A stretch of 23,160 nucleotides of DNA from an uncultured Actinomycetes bacterium (GCA_946479725.1 CAMLHB010000017.1:1-23160), one strand, 5' to 3'. Positions 1-7,260 are shown, counted from the stretch's first letter. Notes: generated from the letters alone by a model not told the origin. A program made the numbers and translations.

Positions 1-1007
1 AGCGGCCCGAACACCTCCAGGTGCTGCCCGCCGGACCGGGCGACGTAGACGTCGCCCGAAGTTTCGTCGATCGCGACTCCCAGCACGGTGAAGGTGCTGG
101 AGGTGGAGATCGTCGAGACGAGGGTCGCCGTAGAGGAGGAGGCGGCGTCGTACTCCTTTACGACTTCGCCGGTGGCGACGTAGACATGGCCGGTGGCAGG
201 GTCGACCGAGACGGCGTTGCTGGAGCCCGAATCGACGACGTACTTTTCGCTGCCCGTCGCGGCATCGTATTTGGTCACTGCGCCGCCCCAGGTGGCTACG
301 AACAGGAAGCCGGCGGTGGGGCCGGCCCCGGCCGCGAGCAGGCAGGGTTCGGTCGCGGCGAAGTTGAGCGTGTTGTCGGTGTTGAGCGGAATGCTGCCGG
401 AGGGGACGAACTTGTGGACCTGGCCGCCGTATTCGGCGACGTAGACCGCTCCGTCCGGGTCGACGGCGACACCGCAGGATTCGCCGAAGGGACTGGAGCC
501 GGCGGCGGTGAGCTGGCCGAGATACGCGCCAGCGGAACTGAAGATGTCGACGACCCCGTGGGAGGAATCGGTGACGTAGATGTTGCCGTCGGTCGCCCCG
601 CCGGAGTTGTCGACGGCGACCTCGATTTCCTTGTTGTTGGTGTATTCGCCGAGGATCCCGTTCTGCGGGGTAAGGTCGGCCCCGCCCTTGCCGTCGATGA
701 CGTTCGTTCCAAGCGCCGAGAAGTTCGAGGCGGTGCCGTCGGCGTGCCAGCGGCTGAGGGTCGCATCTCCATTGTCGAGAACCAGCACGTCCCCCGTGGA
801 CTGGTCGACCGCCAGCTGCGTCGCAGAGCTGAAGGTCGGTTCGTTGGCACTGCCGAAGGTTTCGAGGAACGGGTGCTTGGGGGAGGCCGCCCCTGCCAGC
901 GAGCTGAAACTCAGCACTGCTGCGAAAAACAGCAAGCAGAAGAACGCGAACCGCCTCCCTAGCGTCGACGCATCTGCATTACCCAGTTGGTCAGTCCCGC
1001 GTATCAC
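1..1007 (-). CDS. Secreted NHL-repeat beta-propeller protein (3' end outside window)
   Basis: The minus-strand frame stays open from a GTG at 1007-1005 to the left edge, about 335 residues, so the C-terminus is missing. A GGGGGA ribosome binding site lies just before the GTG. The N-terminus has RR followed by a hydrophobic stretch (FAFFCLLFFAAVLSF) ending in SLAGAA, a signal peptide. The rest is built of repeats of the type 'DGNIYVTDSS', 'DGAVYVAEYGGQ', 'TGHVYVATG', 'SGDVYVARSGG', each followed by a hydrophobic strand. This is the pattern of NHL/SMP-30-like beta-propeller blades. Such proteins are exported and usually bind ligands or partners; nothing here fixes a substrate. The GTG start was preferred because no ATG in this frame precedes the signal peptide. 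Family assignment is good, function unknown. Confidence 0.75.
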   Translation of the reverse strand, partial: MIRGTDQLGNADASTLGRRFAFFCLLFFAAVLSFSSLAGAASPKHPFLETFGSANEPTFSSATQLAVDQSTGDVLVLDNGDATLSRWHADGTASNFSALGTNVIDGKGGADLTPQNGILGEYTNNKEIEVAVDNSGGATDGNIYVTDSSHGVVDIFSSAGAYLGQLTAAGSSPFGESCGVAVDPDGAVYVAEYGGQVHKFVPSGSIPLNTDNTLNFAATEPCLLAAGAGPTAGFLFVATWGGAVTKYDAATGSEKYVVDSGSSNAVSVDPATGHVYVATGEVVKEYDAASSSTATLVSTISTSSTFTVLGVAIDETSGDVYVARSGGQHLEVFGP

Positions 1008-1212
1008 GTTTCCCCCGATCCCTATTTCGTGCCGCCGAAGACGGACGCCCCTTAATCATTCAGAACGGTGCCACACACTCCGCAGTTGGGAATGCCCCTA
1101 CACCGGACTCGGTACGCTACCGGCCTCGTCCGCTCCCGTCTACGGATGCCGGGTGACAACTTGTCTTCATAGTCTCGGGCTCTCGGACTGCCGCCGAGCG
1201 CCTGACAGGCAG

Positions 1213-1240
1213 CCGAAGGGCCGCATATGCGGCCCTTCGG
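1213..1240 (-). terminator. Perfect 28-bp palindrome, probable terminator in the 1008-1291 gap
   Basis: A perfect palindrome (half-site CCGAAGGGCCGCAT) lies about 50 bp beyond the stop of the secreted protein at 1292-1927 and upstream of the NHL gene, in a 284-bp gap with no other gene. It would fold into a very stable hairpin in RNA of either strand. There is no U-tract on either side, so it could stop transcription only as a strong hairpin or with Rho. A dyad protein-binding site is the alternative. Confidence 0.5.
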
Positions 1241-1291
1241 GATCTTCCTGCGCCTGGACAAACTACGTCCAGGCCTGCTGGTGGGAAGCTG

Positions 1292-1927
1292 CTATTCCAC
1301 CCAGATGCCCTGCTGGACTTCACCCGGATCGGTGTAGCCCTTGATTGTCACGCTGCCCTCGTACACGCCATCGGTGTGTGTACCGGCGTTGATGCAGCCG
1401 CTTGTCGAGACATAGTGGATGCCTCCGACGTTGAGCGTCGCCGTGATGTCGCGGGTCGCTTTGCTGCCCCCATTGGCGAACGTCACGTGCGCAAGGCCAG
1501 TCTGCTGCTTGACGTGAACCGTGCAGAATCCAGCTGTGATTGTCATTTCTTCACCGGCGTTGGTGCACTCGAGGTCCACCGTCGCTGTCGCCGGACTGCT
1601 GTTTTCGACCAGGTGGAACATGTAACCGCATTCATTGATGTCGATCGTGGCGCCCACGAATCCGAACGCGGTGCAATTGCTGTACGTCGGCTTCATTGTC
1701 ACTGTCGTGGTTGTAGTCGTCGTGGTTGTCCCCCGGAAGCTCGACGAACATTCGACGGTGCCGGAAGCGGTTGTGAACTTGTTCTTTTCGACTTCCGTCC
1801 CTTTTTGGATCGCCGGCGCCGATTCCGAATGGAAGAACGGCGCTGCCTGCGCGGCCGAACTCATCATGGCGCCCAGCGCGAGCACTGCGACCAATGAAAG
1901 CCCCAGTGCCTTGAGATTGCGAATCAT
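1292..1927 (-). CDS. Secreted six-cysteine protein with polythreonine run
   Basis: 211 residues. The start is ATG 1927-1925, preceded by GAGAAAGGAAACAA, a good ribosome binding site. Residues 1-29 form a clear signal peptide (MIRNLKALGL..., hydrophobic core, cleavage after AQA). The mature part is rich in Thr, Ser and Gly with beta-strand character. It has six cysteines at about 60, 85, 100, 121, 135 and 178, enough for three disulfides. Residues 67-75 are nine threonines in a row. I know of no function; signal peptides of this 'MIRNLKALGL' kind recur in families of small secreted proteins in Thermoleophilia (recalled, not searched). It stands alone, with its own promoter at 1999-2027 and a hairpin downstream. 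Confidence 0.75.
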   Translation of the reverse strand: MIRNLKALGLSLVAVLALGAMMSSAAQAAPFFHSESAPAIQKGTEVEKNKFTTASGTVECSSSFRGTTTTTTTTTVTMKPTYSNCTAFGFVGATIDINECGYMFHLVENSSPATATVDLECTNAGEEMTITAGFCTVHVKQQTGLAHVTFANGGSKATRDITATLNVGGIHYVSTSGCINAGTHTDGVYEGSVTIKGYTDPGEVQQGIWVE

Positions 1928-1998
1928 TTGTTTCCTTTCTCTCCTTGTTGGCCCGACGAGGACCCTTACCGCGTCCCCTGCCAGGCGGATTCTCTGTA

Positions 1999-2027
1999 GT
2001 CATAGTCAACGATGTTGGAGCGGTCAA
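1999..2027 (-). promoter_or_regulatory. Sigma-70-type promoter for the 1292-1927 gene
   Basis: Read on the minus strand, TTGACC (2027-2022) is followed after exactly 17 bp by TATGAC (2004-1999). This is close to the TTGACA/TATAAT consensus of the principal sigma factor. Transcription would begin near 1992, leaving a leader of about 65 nt before the ATG at 1927. Confidence 0.6.
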
Positions 2028-2140
2028 CTAATATGCAGAGATTGTCACCCCGGGTTGGTGCTAGGAATGGAATATCGAGCCGTAGCCGAGGGTGGCAAAG
2101 CGTGCATGTCGAAGGGAAGTCACTTGGCGGTAGAAAGGCA

Positions 2141-2159
2141 GAAACCCCGCCTTAGCGGG
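2141..2159 (-). terminator. Displaced Rho-independent terminator of tRNA-Thr
   Basis: On the minus strand a CCCGC/GCGGG stem with a 4-nt loop (2159-2146) is followed by GGTTTC (2146-2141). It lies 11 bp beyond the duplicated 3' end of tRNA-Thr at 2171. No comparable hairpin plus T-run follows the intact tRNA at 5171. The natural reading is that this is the original tRNA terminator, pushed 3 kb away by the island. Confidence 0.6.
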
Positions 2160-2168
2160 ACTTCCGAT

Positions 2169-2212
2169 GAAGCCCGGAACGAGACTCGAACTCGTGACCC
2201 CTTCCTTACCAT
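2169..2212 (-). repeat. Distal att site: 44-bp duplicate of the tRNA-Thr 3' half
   Basis: These 44 bp are identical to 5169-5212 in the same orientation. Within them, 2171-2212 copies the tRNA-Thr from the anticodon loop to the discriminator base. The 5' half of the tRNA is absent here, so this is not a functional tRNA. It is the displaced end of the chromosomal attachment site. Between it and the SEC-C gene (2213-2363) I see only a hairpin at 2310-2340. Confidence 0.85.
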
Positions 2213-2309
2213 TCACGATCGCTGGGCGACGGAGCCTCCGCTGATCGATGAGAAATCCGGAGCCGAGGGTCTGTCGGATATGTCGCCATATTCAGCGATT
2301 GACCTGGCT

Positions 2310-2340
2310 TTCTGCCACTCGTCGAATCCGAGTGGCAGAA
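2310..2340 (-). terminator. 12-bp-stem hairpin after the SEC-C gene
   Basis: Perfect 12-bp arms (2310-2321 and 2329-2340) flank a 7-nt loop, 24 bp beyond the stop codon of the SEC-C gene. No clear U-tract follows on the minus strand. Its position suggests a transcription terminator or 3'-end stabiliser for the island operon. Confidence 0.45.
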
Positions 2341-2363
2341 CATCGAGTCGTTCGGCCGGGCGC

Positions 2364-3749
2364 CTATGCAGCCAACTCGTCGTCGAGAGCGAGCTCGGTG
2401 CGGAGCCATGCCGCGTCAACGCCGGGTTCGCCCTGGCGGCCCGCGCGCTCTGTTCGGTTCTCTATGCCGCGCAGGAGCTTGACCACCTCACCGCGCCTCG
2501 ATCCCCCGGCCGCCTCGCGTGGGCTTTCGCCGCCGAGCGCCGGAAGCGGCTCGTCAAGCCAACGGTGCATCCACTCGGTCATGGCGCCGGACAGCAGGTC
2601 GGCTCGCTCGGCCGGATCGATCGGCGCGAGGCCTACATCGTCTTCCGGCGCGGGATGGTCGCGTTCCTCGAGGCGTTGCGCGATCGGCGTGACGTCCCGC
2701 CTCACCAGCTCGGCGACGTCTCCGAAATCCTCATCGACGGCCTCGATGGCCAACGCCAACCTCTCCTCCGACATCGCCTCGACCCGCAGCTCCCCCTGCT
2801 CGAGTCGCACAGTCGCGACCGGGACGTTCTCCTCGTCGCCGATGCGTGAAGTCTCGATCATCAGCGCCCCCTTCGGCAGCGGCGGGCGATCCTTTGCGAG
2901 GAGCCGGTCGCGGCGGACGGTGATATCGATCCCGAGCGGCTCGCCGTGAGCGAGACCGCCGAGGGGCCGCATTCGCGCCTCGGCCTCGGCGTGCTCGCGC
3001 ACCACCCATGCGGCCTGACCATGCGCCATCGGATCGCCCTCCGGGGTGAAGTAGCTGGGCTGGATGTCGCGGCTCGGTGGCTTGAAGCGCATCAGCTCGA
3101 GCGCCTGCCGACGGAACGCAACCTCGAACTCGGCGTTTGCGTGGGCGCCCGCATTGTCGACCCCCGCGAGCCGCCGCAGCTCGGCCAGCAGCTCCGGCTC
3201 CTCGTCGGGCGCGAAGAGCCTCACCGGGCCCCAGAGGCTCTCGGGATCGCCGGCCATCACCCGCCCGAGCAGGATGTCCCAGCGAACCGCCTCGCGGGAA
3301 ACGCTTGCACTGCGAACCCGGGTACGGCGACCGAAAACGAGGTCCTCGAGCTCGATCCAGTGTCCTGGCTCCACCGCCAGCACGCGATGCAGGCCGAGGT
3401 TTGCGGAAGCGATCCGCCTCGCCGCCTCCCGCTCCTCGGCACGCAGATCGGAGCGGGCGGCGTAGCGCTCCGCCGGGGTCCCCCCGCCGGGCAGCTCGCG
3501 ATCGCTGTGGAACCAGGCGGAGAAGATCTGGAGGTCCTCGTCGCCCAACGCACGCTCGGCGGGCGCGTATTCCTCGAGCGCGCCGTCGATCTCCTCACCG
3601 AAGGTATTGGCGGTCCAGTCCTGGATGCGCCCACCGACCGCGTCGTCAAAACGAGCGGCGCTCGCCGCCCGCTTCTCGGCTGCCAGGCAGCAGTGCTTGT
3701 ACTTGCGGCCGCTGCCGCATGAACAAGGCGCGTTTCTGGCCGCTGCCAT
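2364..3749 (-). CDS. SEC-C zinc-motif protein with DUF2384/ParS-like C-terminus
   Basis: 461 residues. The N-terminus carries a SEC-C motif (APCSCGSGRKYKHCC; zinc ligands C9, C11, C20 and C21), best known at the C-terminus of SecA, where it binds SecB and ribosomes. The central ~350 residues are acidic and helical, and I recognise no catalytic motif. Near the C-terminus, 'WMHRWLDEPLPALGGESPREAA' followed by a basic helical stretch resembles the toxin-binding C-terminal domain of Xre/MbcA/ParS antitoxins (DUF2384), with its W-x-PxPxLGGxxPxEa signature. It is the largest cargo gene of the tRNA island. It lies 30 bp downstream of the PIN toxin stop on the same strand, so it is probably co-transcribed with the toxin-antitoxin pair. 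Role unknown; a regulatory or antitoxin-like function is possible. Confidence 0.75.
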   Translation of the reverse strand: MAAARNAPCSCGSGRKYKHCCLAAEKRAASAARFDDAVGGRIQDWTANTFGEEIDGALEEYAPAERALGDEDLQIFSAWFHSDRELPGGGTPAERYAARSDLRAEEREAARRIASANLGLHRVLAVEPGHWIELEDLVFGRRTRVRSASVSREAVRWDILLGRVMAGDPESLWGPVRLFAPDEEPELLAELRRLAGVDNAGAHANAEFEVAFRRQALELMRFKPPSRDIQPSYFTPEGDPMAHGQAAWVVREHAEAEARMRPLGGLAHGEPLGIDITVRRDRLLAKDRPPLPKGALMIETSRIGDEENVPVATVRLEQGELRVEAMSEERLALAIEAVDEDFGDVAELVRRDVTPIAQRLEERDHPAPEDDVGLAPIDPAERADLLSGAMTEWMHRWLDEPLPALGGESPREAAGGSRRGEVVKLLRGIENRTERAGRQGEPGVDAAWLRTELALDDELAA

Positions 3750-3779
3750 CGCCGATCACGGTAGGGACCGCGACGGATG

Positions 3780-4211
3780 TCAGGCGAAGGGGTTCTCCGC
3801 GGCGATGCCGTCGAAGCGCCGGAAGTCGCGGTCGCGGGTGTAGATGGTCCCGACGCCGTGCTGACGCATTAGCGCCGCGAGGTGGCCGTCGGGGACGTCG
3901 TTGCCGCGATCGGGATCGTTGCGGGTCGCCAGGTAGAGCTCCCAGAACCCCTCGCCCTCGCCCGGGGTGCGGACGTGGGGCAGCGCGATCAGGGCGCTGA
4001 CGTTGGCGATCGCCTCCGCCGGGCCGAGCGGCCGCGGGAGCAGCGAGGGGTGGGTGACAATCCGCAGGTAGCCCATGATCGCCGGCCAGAACAGGTAGAC
4101 GATCTCCGGTCCCGCGGCTAGGCGCTCGATCAGCTGACGGGCGGGCCGGTGAACGGGCTCGGACTCGTTGGAGGCGTAGACGAGGACGTTGGCGTCGACG
4201 GTGACGCTCAC
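3780..4211 (-). CDS. vapC: PIN-domain toxin, VapC family
   Basis: 143 residues, the normal length for VapC. The PIN fold is shown by the N-terminal strand with D6 (TVDANVLVYASN), the central 'GYLRIVTHPSLLP' segment, D108 (VPDGHLAAL) and the C-terminal 'TIYTRDRDFRRF' with D127 and D129. These acidic residues bind Mg2+/Mn2+ for ribonuclease activity, typically on tRNA or rRNA. In the subfamily with a 'GFLR'-like second motif, the usual Glu at that point is replaced, as here (Gly47). The start overlaps the upstream antitoxin stop by 4 bp (ATGA), the coupling expected of toxin-antitoxin modules. It is cargo of the tRNA-Thr island, where such modules commonly stabilise the element. Confidence 0.85.
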   Translation of the reverse strand: MSVTVDANVLVYASNESEPVHRPARQLIERLAAGPEIVYLFWPAIMGYLRIVTHPSLLPRPLGPAEAIANVSALIALPHVRTPGEGEGFWELYLATRNDPDRGNDVPDGHLAALMRQHGVGTIYTRDRDFRRFDGIAAENPFA

Positions 4212-4435
4212 TGCTCGAGCACGGCGCGCAGCGCCTCCTTGTCCTCGAGGTCTACTGCCGGCTTGCCCAGATCGCGGCTGACCCAGGAGAAGGGTGGCGT
4301 CGGCCGGTCTTCCTCGTGCAGCTCGCGGGCCAGCAGCTGGGAGGCGAGTTCGCCGATCGACCGGCGCTCTCGCGCGCTTCGCTCGCGCAGCTCCTTCAAC
4401 ACCGACGGATCGAGGTTGAGCGTCGTCCTAGTCAT
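4208..4435 (-). CDS. vapB: Antitoxin, ribbon-helix-helix/VapB-like
   Basis: 75 residues from ATG 4435-4433. A longer frame to 4489 exists, but the internal ATG begins 'MTRTTLNLDPSVLKELRERS', the standard first strand and helix of ribbon-helix-helix antitoxins, so the shorter form was chosen. Residues 1-45 form the DNA-binding dimer; the rest (including 'PPFSWVSRDLGKPAVDLED') should wrap the toxin. Such proteins neutralise the PIN ribonuclease and repress their own promoter, which should lie in 4436-4561. The stop overlaps vapC by 4 bp. Confidence 0.8.
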   Translation of the reverse strand: MTRTTLNLDPSVLKELRERSARERRSIGELASQLLARELHEEDRPTPPFSWVSRDLGKPAVDLEDKEALRAVLEQ

Positions 4436-4561
4436 GATGCTTGATGCTAGCGCACCGCGCATCGTGCACCGGGCACCATCCCGAGACACCGCGAACCTTT
4501 CAGCTGAGGTCCGGCCTTTCAGGTGGTTTCACCTCGTGCTCGGCCCGGTACCCCGATCCCC

Positions 4562-5072
4562 ATGAGCATCCACCGCACAAGCACAGGCAAATGGGAGGTC
4601 CGCTACCGAGAAGGCCGGCGCAACCGCTCCAAGACGTTCGGCCTCAAGGAGGACGCCAGATCATTCGAGGCCGAGGCGCGAGTGAGGCGCCAGCACGGCG
4701 AGCACGTCAGGCACTCGAGCGACACGCCGATCCCGTGGGACTTCGCCGCCGACTGGATGGATCGCCGCCGGGCGGCCGGCCTATCGGGAATGACGCTGAA
4801 GACCAACAGTCTGATCATCGACAAGCACCTCGATCCCTACCTGGGCGGCCTGCGAGTCGGCGACCTCAGCCCGCGTCGCCTCGACGAGTGGCGCCGCGAA
4901 CTGGAAGCCGTCGGTGCCAGCGCCTACCTACGCCCACAGCATCGAGACGATGCGTGGGCGGTCGTCGACCTCGATCGCCGAGGCGATCTCAGCGGCTCGG
5001 GCTGGCGGGTTCTCCGGCGCCTCGGCCGGCTACGAAGCGCTGGCGCAGCCCGGTCGCTCCAAGCTCGGCTGA
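4562..5072 (+). pseudogene. Tyrosine integrase relic: N-terminal domains joined to the C-terminal Tyr segment
   Basis: Frame 1 from ATG 4562 gives an N-terminal arm-binding domain (MSIHRTSTGKWEVRYREGRR..., residues 1-45) and a SAM-like core-binding domain up to about residue 118 (LSPRRLDEWRRELEAVG). The next frame (starting at codon 4911) then reads 'APTYAHSIETMRGRSS', the conserved end of tyrosine recombinases with the nucleophilic Tyr codon at 4929-4931, and stops at TGA 5070-5072. The roughly 200 residues carrying the catalytic Arg-Lys-His-Arg residues are missing and the two parts are out of frame, so an internal deletion near 4905-4925 has killed the gene. The N-terminal frame runs on out of phase to about 5197. 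Placement against the tRNA att site fits an integrase. Confidence 0.75.
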
Positions 5073-5078
5073 CCCGAT

Positions 5079-5107
5079 GTTCGGAGCACGTTCGGAATTC
5101 GTTCGGA
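5079..5107 (+). repeat. Three GTTCGGA direct repeats with 11-bp spacing (putative integrase arm sites)
   Basis: GTTCGGA occurs at 5079-5085, 5090-5096 and 5101-5107, start to start exactly 11 bp, about one helical turn. The array lies between the integrase relic and the core att repeat, where tyrosine integrases bind arm-type sites. The function is inferred from position and spacing. Confidence 0.45.
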
Positions 5108-5168
5108 GATCCGGCTCAACAAAGCCGCCTGACCCCTTACCGACGACGTTCGTCGCCGCCCGCAGAGC

Positions 5169-5243
<75 letters not shown>

Positions 5244-5298
5244 GGGTCGGCTCCCTGGGAAGCCACGCTCAGGATGATTCTAGACGGTGGCCGGGGAG

Positions 5299-5682
5299 TT
5301 AGCGCCGGCCCCAGGGCATCGCCACCGCGAGCTTCCAGGTGTCCTCGATCTGCTTCATGACGACGGTCGGGGTGAGGGTCCTGGTGAACGGGGTGCCGTC
5401 AGAGCCGGCGGAGGTGAGGATCCAGCGCTCGCTGCCGAGGGCGACCTCGCCGGCGAGGACGACGAGGCTCTCCTGGACCTCGATCTGGGAGCCGGCGACG
5501 ATCAGCTGGTGGAGGATCGGCTTGATCTCCTCACGGCCCCGCACGGCAGTGGCGTCGGGGGTGAGGAGGCAGGCGTCCTTGGCGAAGCAGCGCGCCGCTC
5601 CCTCGAGGTCGCCGCGGCCGATGGAGTCGGCGAGCGCCCGCGTGCTCTCGCGTGGGGTGCGGGCGCCCGTGATCACCGCCAT
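5299..5682 (-). CDS. SnoaL/DUF4440-like NTF2-fold protein
   Basis: 127 residues. 'ALADSIGRGDLEGAARCFAKDACLLTPDATAVRGREEIKPIL' is the typical start of a SnoaL/DUF4440 protein: two helices, then a strand, then the 'G-x-x-x-I' helix. The C-terminal half is a curved beta sheet ending 'MKQIEDTWKLAVAMPWGRR'. Family members include isomerases, hydrolases and many proteins of unknown role with a small-molecule pocket. It lies 4 bp downstream of the small secreted protein on the same strand and is probably co-transcribed with it. It resembles the second NTF2-like protein at 13218 in fold only. Confidence 0.8.
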   Translation of the reverse strand: MAVITGARTPRESTRALADSIGRGDLEGAARCFAKDACLLTPDATAVRGREEIKPILHQLIVAGSQIEVQESLVVLAGEVALGSERWILTSAGSDGTPFTRTLTPTVVMKQIEDTWKLAVAMPWGRR

Positions 5683-5686
5683 CGGT

Positions 5687-6169
5687 CTAGATGAACTTCG
5701 AGGGCTGGAAGCGGCAGTAGCGGAATTCGAAGTCGAGGACCGAGTTGTTGGCCTTTTCCGCGGTGGTCTTCAGCCGCAGGACCATCCGCTGGGCCTGGGT
5801 CTTTTCGCCCGCCTTGAGCTTGCGGCAGAGGGTTTCGAAGAGCGTGATCTCTTCCTTCACGAAGCCGAGCCACTTGTTCAGCCGGGCCGAGTCTTCGAGC
5901 GGCTTCGGGACTGCCAGCAGTTCGCTGCGGGTGCGCTTCAGCGCCCGGGCGGCGGCCAAGACCTTCTTCGCGGCGGGATCGAGCTTGCCCGCCTTGACCA
6001 GCTGGTGCACGCCCTTGAGGATCTTTTCGTTGGCTTCGGTGTTCTTCTTGCAGATCGGTTCGACTTCGGCCTTGTAGGTTTCCTCCGGCCCCGTCATCGC
6101 GAACGACGGCATCGCCGCCAACAGGGCGGCGAAGACCACCAGCGGCACGATCAGCTTCTTCCCGAACAT
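5687..6169 (-). CDS. Small secreted helical protein of unknown function
   Basis: 160 residues. ATG 6169-6167 is preceded by GGGAGG at a good distance. Residues 1-24 are a signal peptide (MFGKKLIVPLVVFAALLAAMPSFA). The mature part is strongly helical and rich in Lys, Glu and Ala, with three cysteines (C40, C115, C152). It reads like a helical bundle ('EPICKKNTEANEKILKGV', 'FVKEEITLFETLCRKLKAGEK'). No known motif is recognised. It is divergent from the thioredoxin-fold lipoprotein gene at 6289, with a 119-bp shared upstream region. Confidence 0.7.
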   Translation of the reverse strand: MFGKKLIVPLVVFAALLAAMPSFAMTGPEETYKAEVEPICKKNTEANEKILKGVHQLVKAGKLDPAAKKVLAAARALKRTRSELLAVPKPLEDSARLNKWLGFVKEEITLFETLCRKLKAGEKTQAQRMVLRLKTTAEKANNSVLDFEFRYCRFQPSKFI

Positions 6170-6205
6170 CGACGCCTCCCTCTCCTTGTAGTCCCGGCCG
6201 AGGCC

Positions 6206-6233
6206 ATCATAGATTCTGGATCAGGCGGGTCGA
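6206..6233 (-). promoter_or_regulatory. Possible promoter for the 5687-6169 gene
   Basis: Minus-strand TCGACC (6233-6228) and TATGAT (6211-6206) are separated by 16 bp. The -10 differs from TATAAT at one position; the -35 matches four of six. It would give a leader of about 30 nt. Weak evidence on its own. Confidence 0.35.
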
Positions 6234-6288
6234 TGGGCATTCTGGGCATCCGGTTCACCACTTTGCTCCCTTCTGTAGCTTCTCCCGG

Positions 6289-7260
6289 GTGCGCCACCCG
6301 CTTCGCCTGCTCCTTGCCCTCCTCATAACCCCGATTCTCCTCGCCGGCTGCGGCAGCTCTGAAGAGACCTCCCGCAGCGCCCCGCCGGCGACCGAGTTCC
6401 CCTCGGCGAAGGGCAAGACGATCGGCGAGCTGCTCCACGACTCCGGGGCGAAGCCCTCGAAGCTGGTCATCGCGCCGGCGGCCCAGACCTTCGACGTCGG
6501 CGAGAACCGCTACCCGTTCGGGGTCTTCACGGTCGGCCACGAACAGATCGACGACGCCGACGTCGCCCTCTACTTCGCCAGGAGCGGCAAGGGGCCGGTG
6601 ACCGGCCCGCTGCCGGCGCAGGTCACCTCGCTGGAGACGAAGCCGGCCTACCGGGCGCGGGACGCGGGGGCGCCCGGAGAGGCGACGACCGTCTACGTGG
6701 TGCCGAAGGTGAAGTTCGACCGCAACGGGCCCTGGCTGGCGATCGCGATGCTGAAGGGGGACCAGGGGCTGGAAGCGACCCGGGTGGCGGCCCCGATCGT
6801 CGTCGGCGCGTTCCCGAAGATTCCCCATGTCGGGCAGAAGGCGCCGGTGATCCACACGCCGACCGCGGCCGACGTCGGCGGCGACATGGCCAAGATCGAC
6901 ACCCGGGTGCCGCCCGACCAGATGCACAAGGTCGACTTCGCCGATGCCGTCGGCAAGAAACCGATCGTCCTCGTCTTTGCGACGCCGGCGCTCTGCCAGA
7001 GCCGGGTCTGCGGCCCGGTGGTCGACGTCGCCCAGCAGGTCGCCGACGAGTACGGCGACAGGGCCGACTTCATCCACATGGAGATCTGGAACGAAAACGA
7101 TCTCAGCAAGGGTCCGCGGCCCCAGGTCCAGGCCTACCACCTGGAAACCGAGCCCTGGACCTTCCTGATCGACCGCAACGGAATCGTCCGCGACCGCATC
7201 GAGGGCGCGTTTGGCGTGTCTGAACTGGAAGAAGCGATGCGGACGATCGTTCCCGGCTGA
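6289..7260 (+). CDS. Lipoprotein with C-terminal thioredoxin-like (Sco/TlpA-type) domain
   Basis: 323 residues from GTG 6289. Residues 1-21 are a lipoprotein signal ending in the lipobox LAGC (C21), so the protein should be anchored to the outer face of the membrane. Residues about 55-175 form a beta-rich domain (FDVGENRYPFGVFTVGHEQ..., 'DADVALYFA'). Residues about 178-323 are a thioredoxin fold (VGQKAPVIHT; 'KPIVLVFATPALCQSRVCGPVVDVAQQVADEYG'; 'EPWTFLIDRNGIVRDRIEGAF'). The two cysteines, C236 and C241, are spaced CxxxxC instead of CxxC (thioredoxin) or CxxxC (Sco). Being first in a run of copper-protein genes, it may be a redox or copper-delivery partner, which is an inference. The gap to the next gene is 101 bp, so co-transcription is uncertain. 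Confidence 0.75.
   Translation: MRHPLRLLLALLITPILLAGCGSSEETSRSAPPATEFPSAKGKTIGELLHDSGAKPSKLVIAPAAQTFDVGENRYPFGVFTVGHEQIDDADVALYFARSGKGPVTGPLPAQVTSLETKPAYRARDAGAPGEATTVYVVPKVKFDRNGPWLAIAMLKGDQGLEATRVAAPIVVGAFPKIPHVGQKAPVIHTPTAADVGGDMAKIDTRVPPDQMHKVDFADAVGKKPIVLVFATPALCQSRVCGPVVDVAQQVADEYGDRADFIHMEIWNENDLSKGPRPQVQAYHLETEPWTFLIDRNGIVRDRIEGAFGVSELEEAMRTIVPG

Noticed and set aside
5079..5107. CRISPR-like or iteron origin array
   Set aside because: Only three 7-bp repeats at 11-bp spacing, with no replication initiator gene nearby; integrase arm sites fit the place better.
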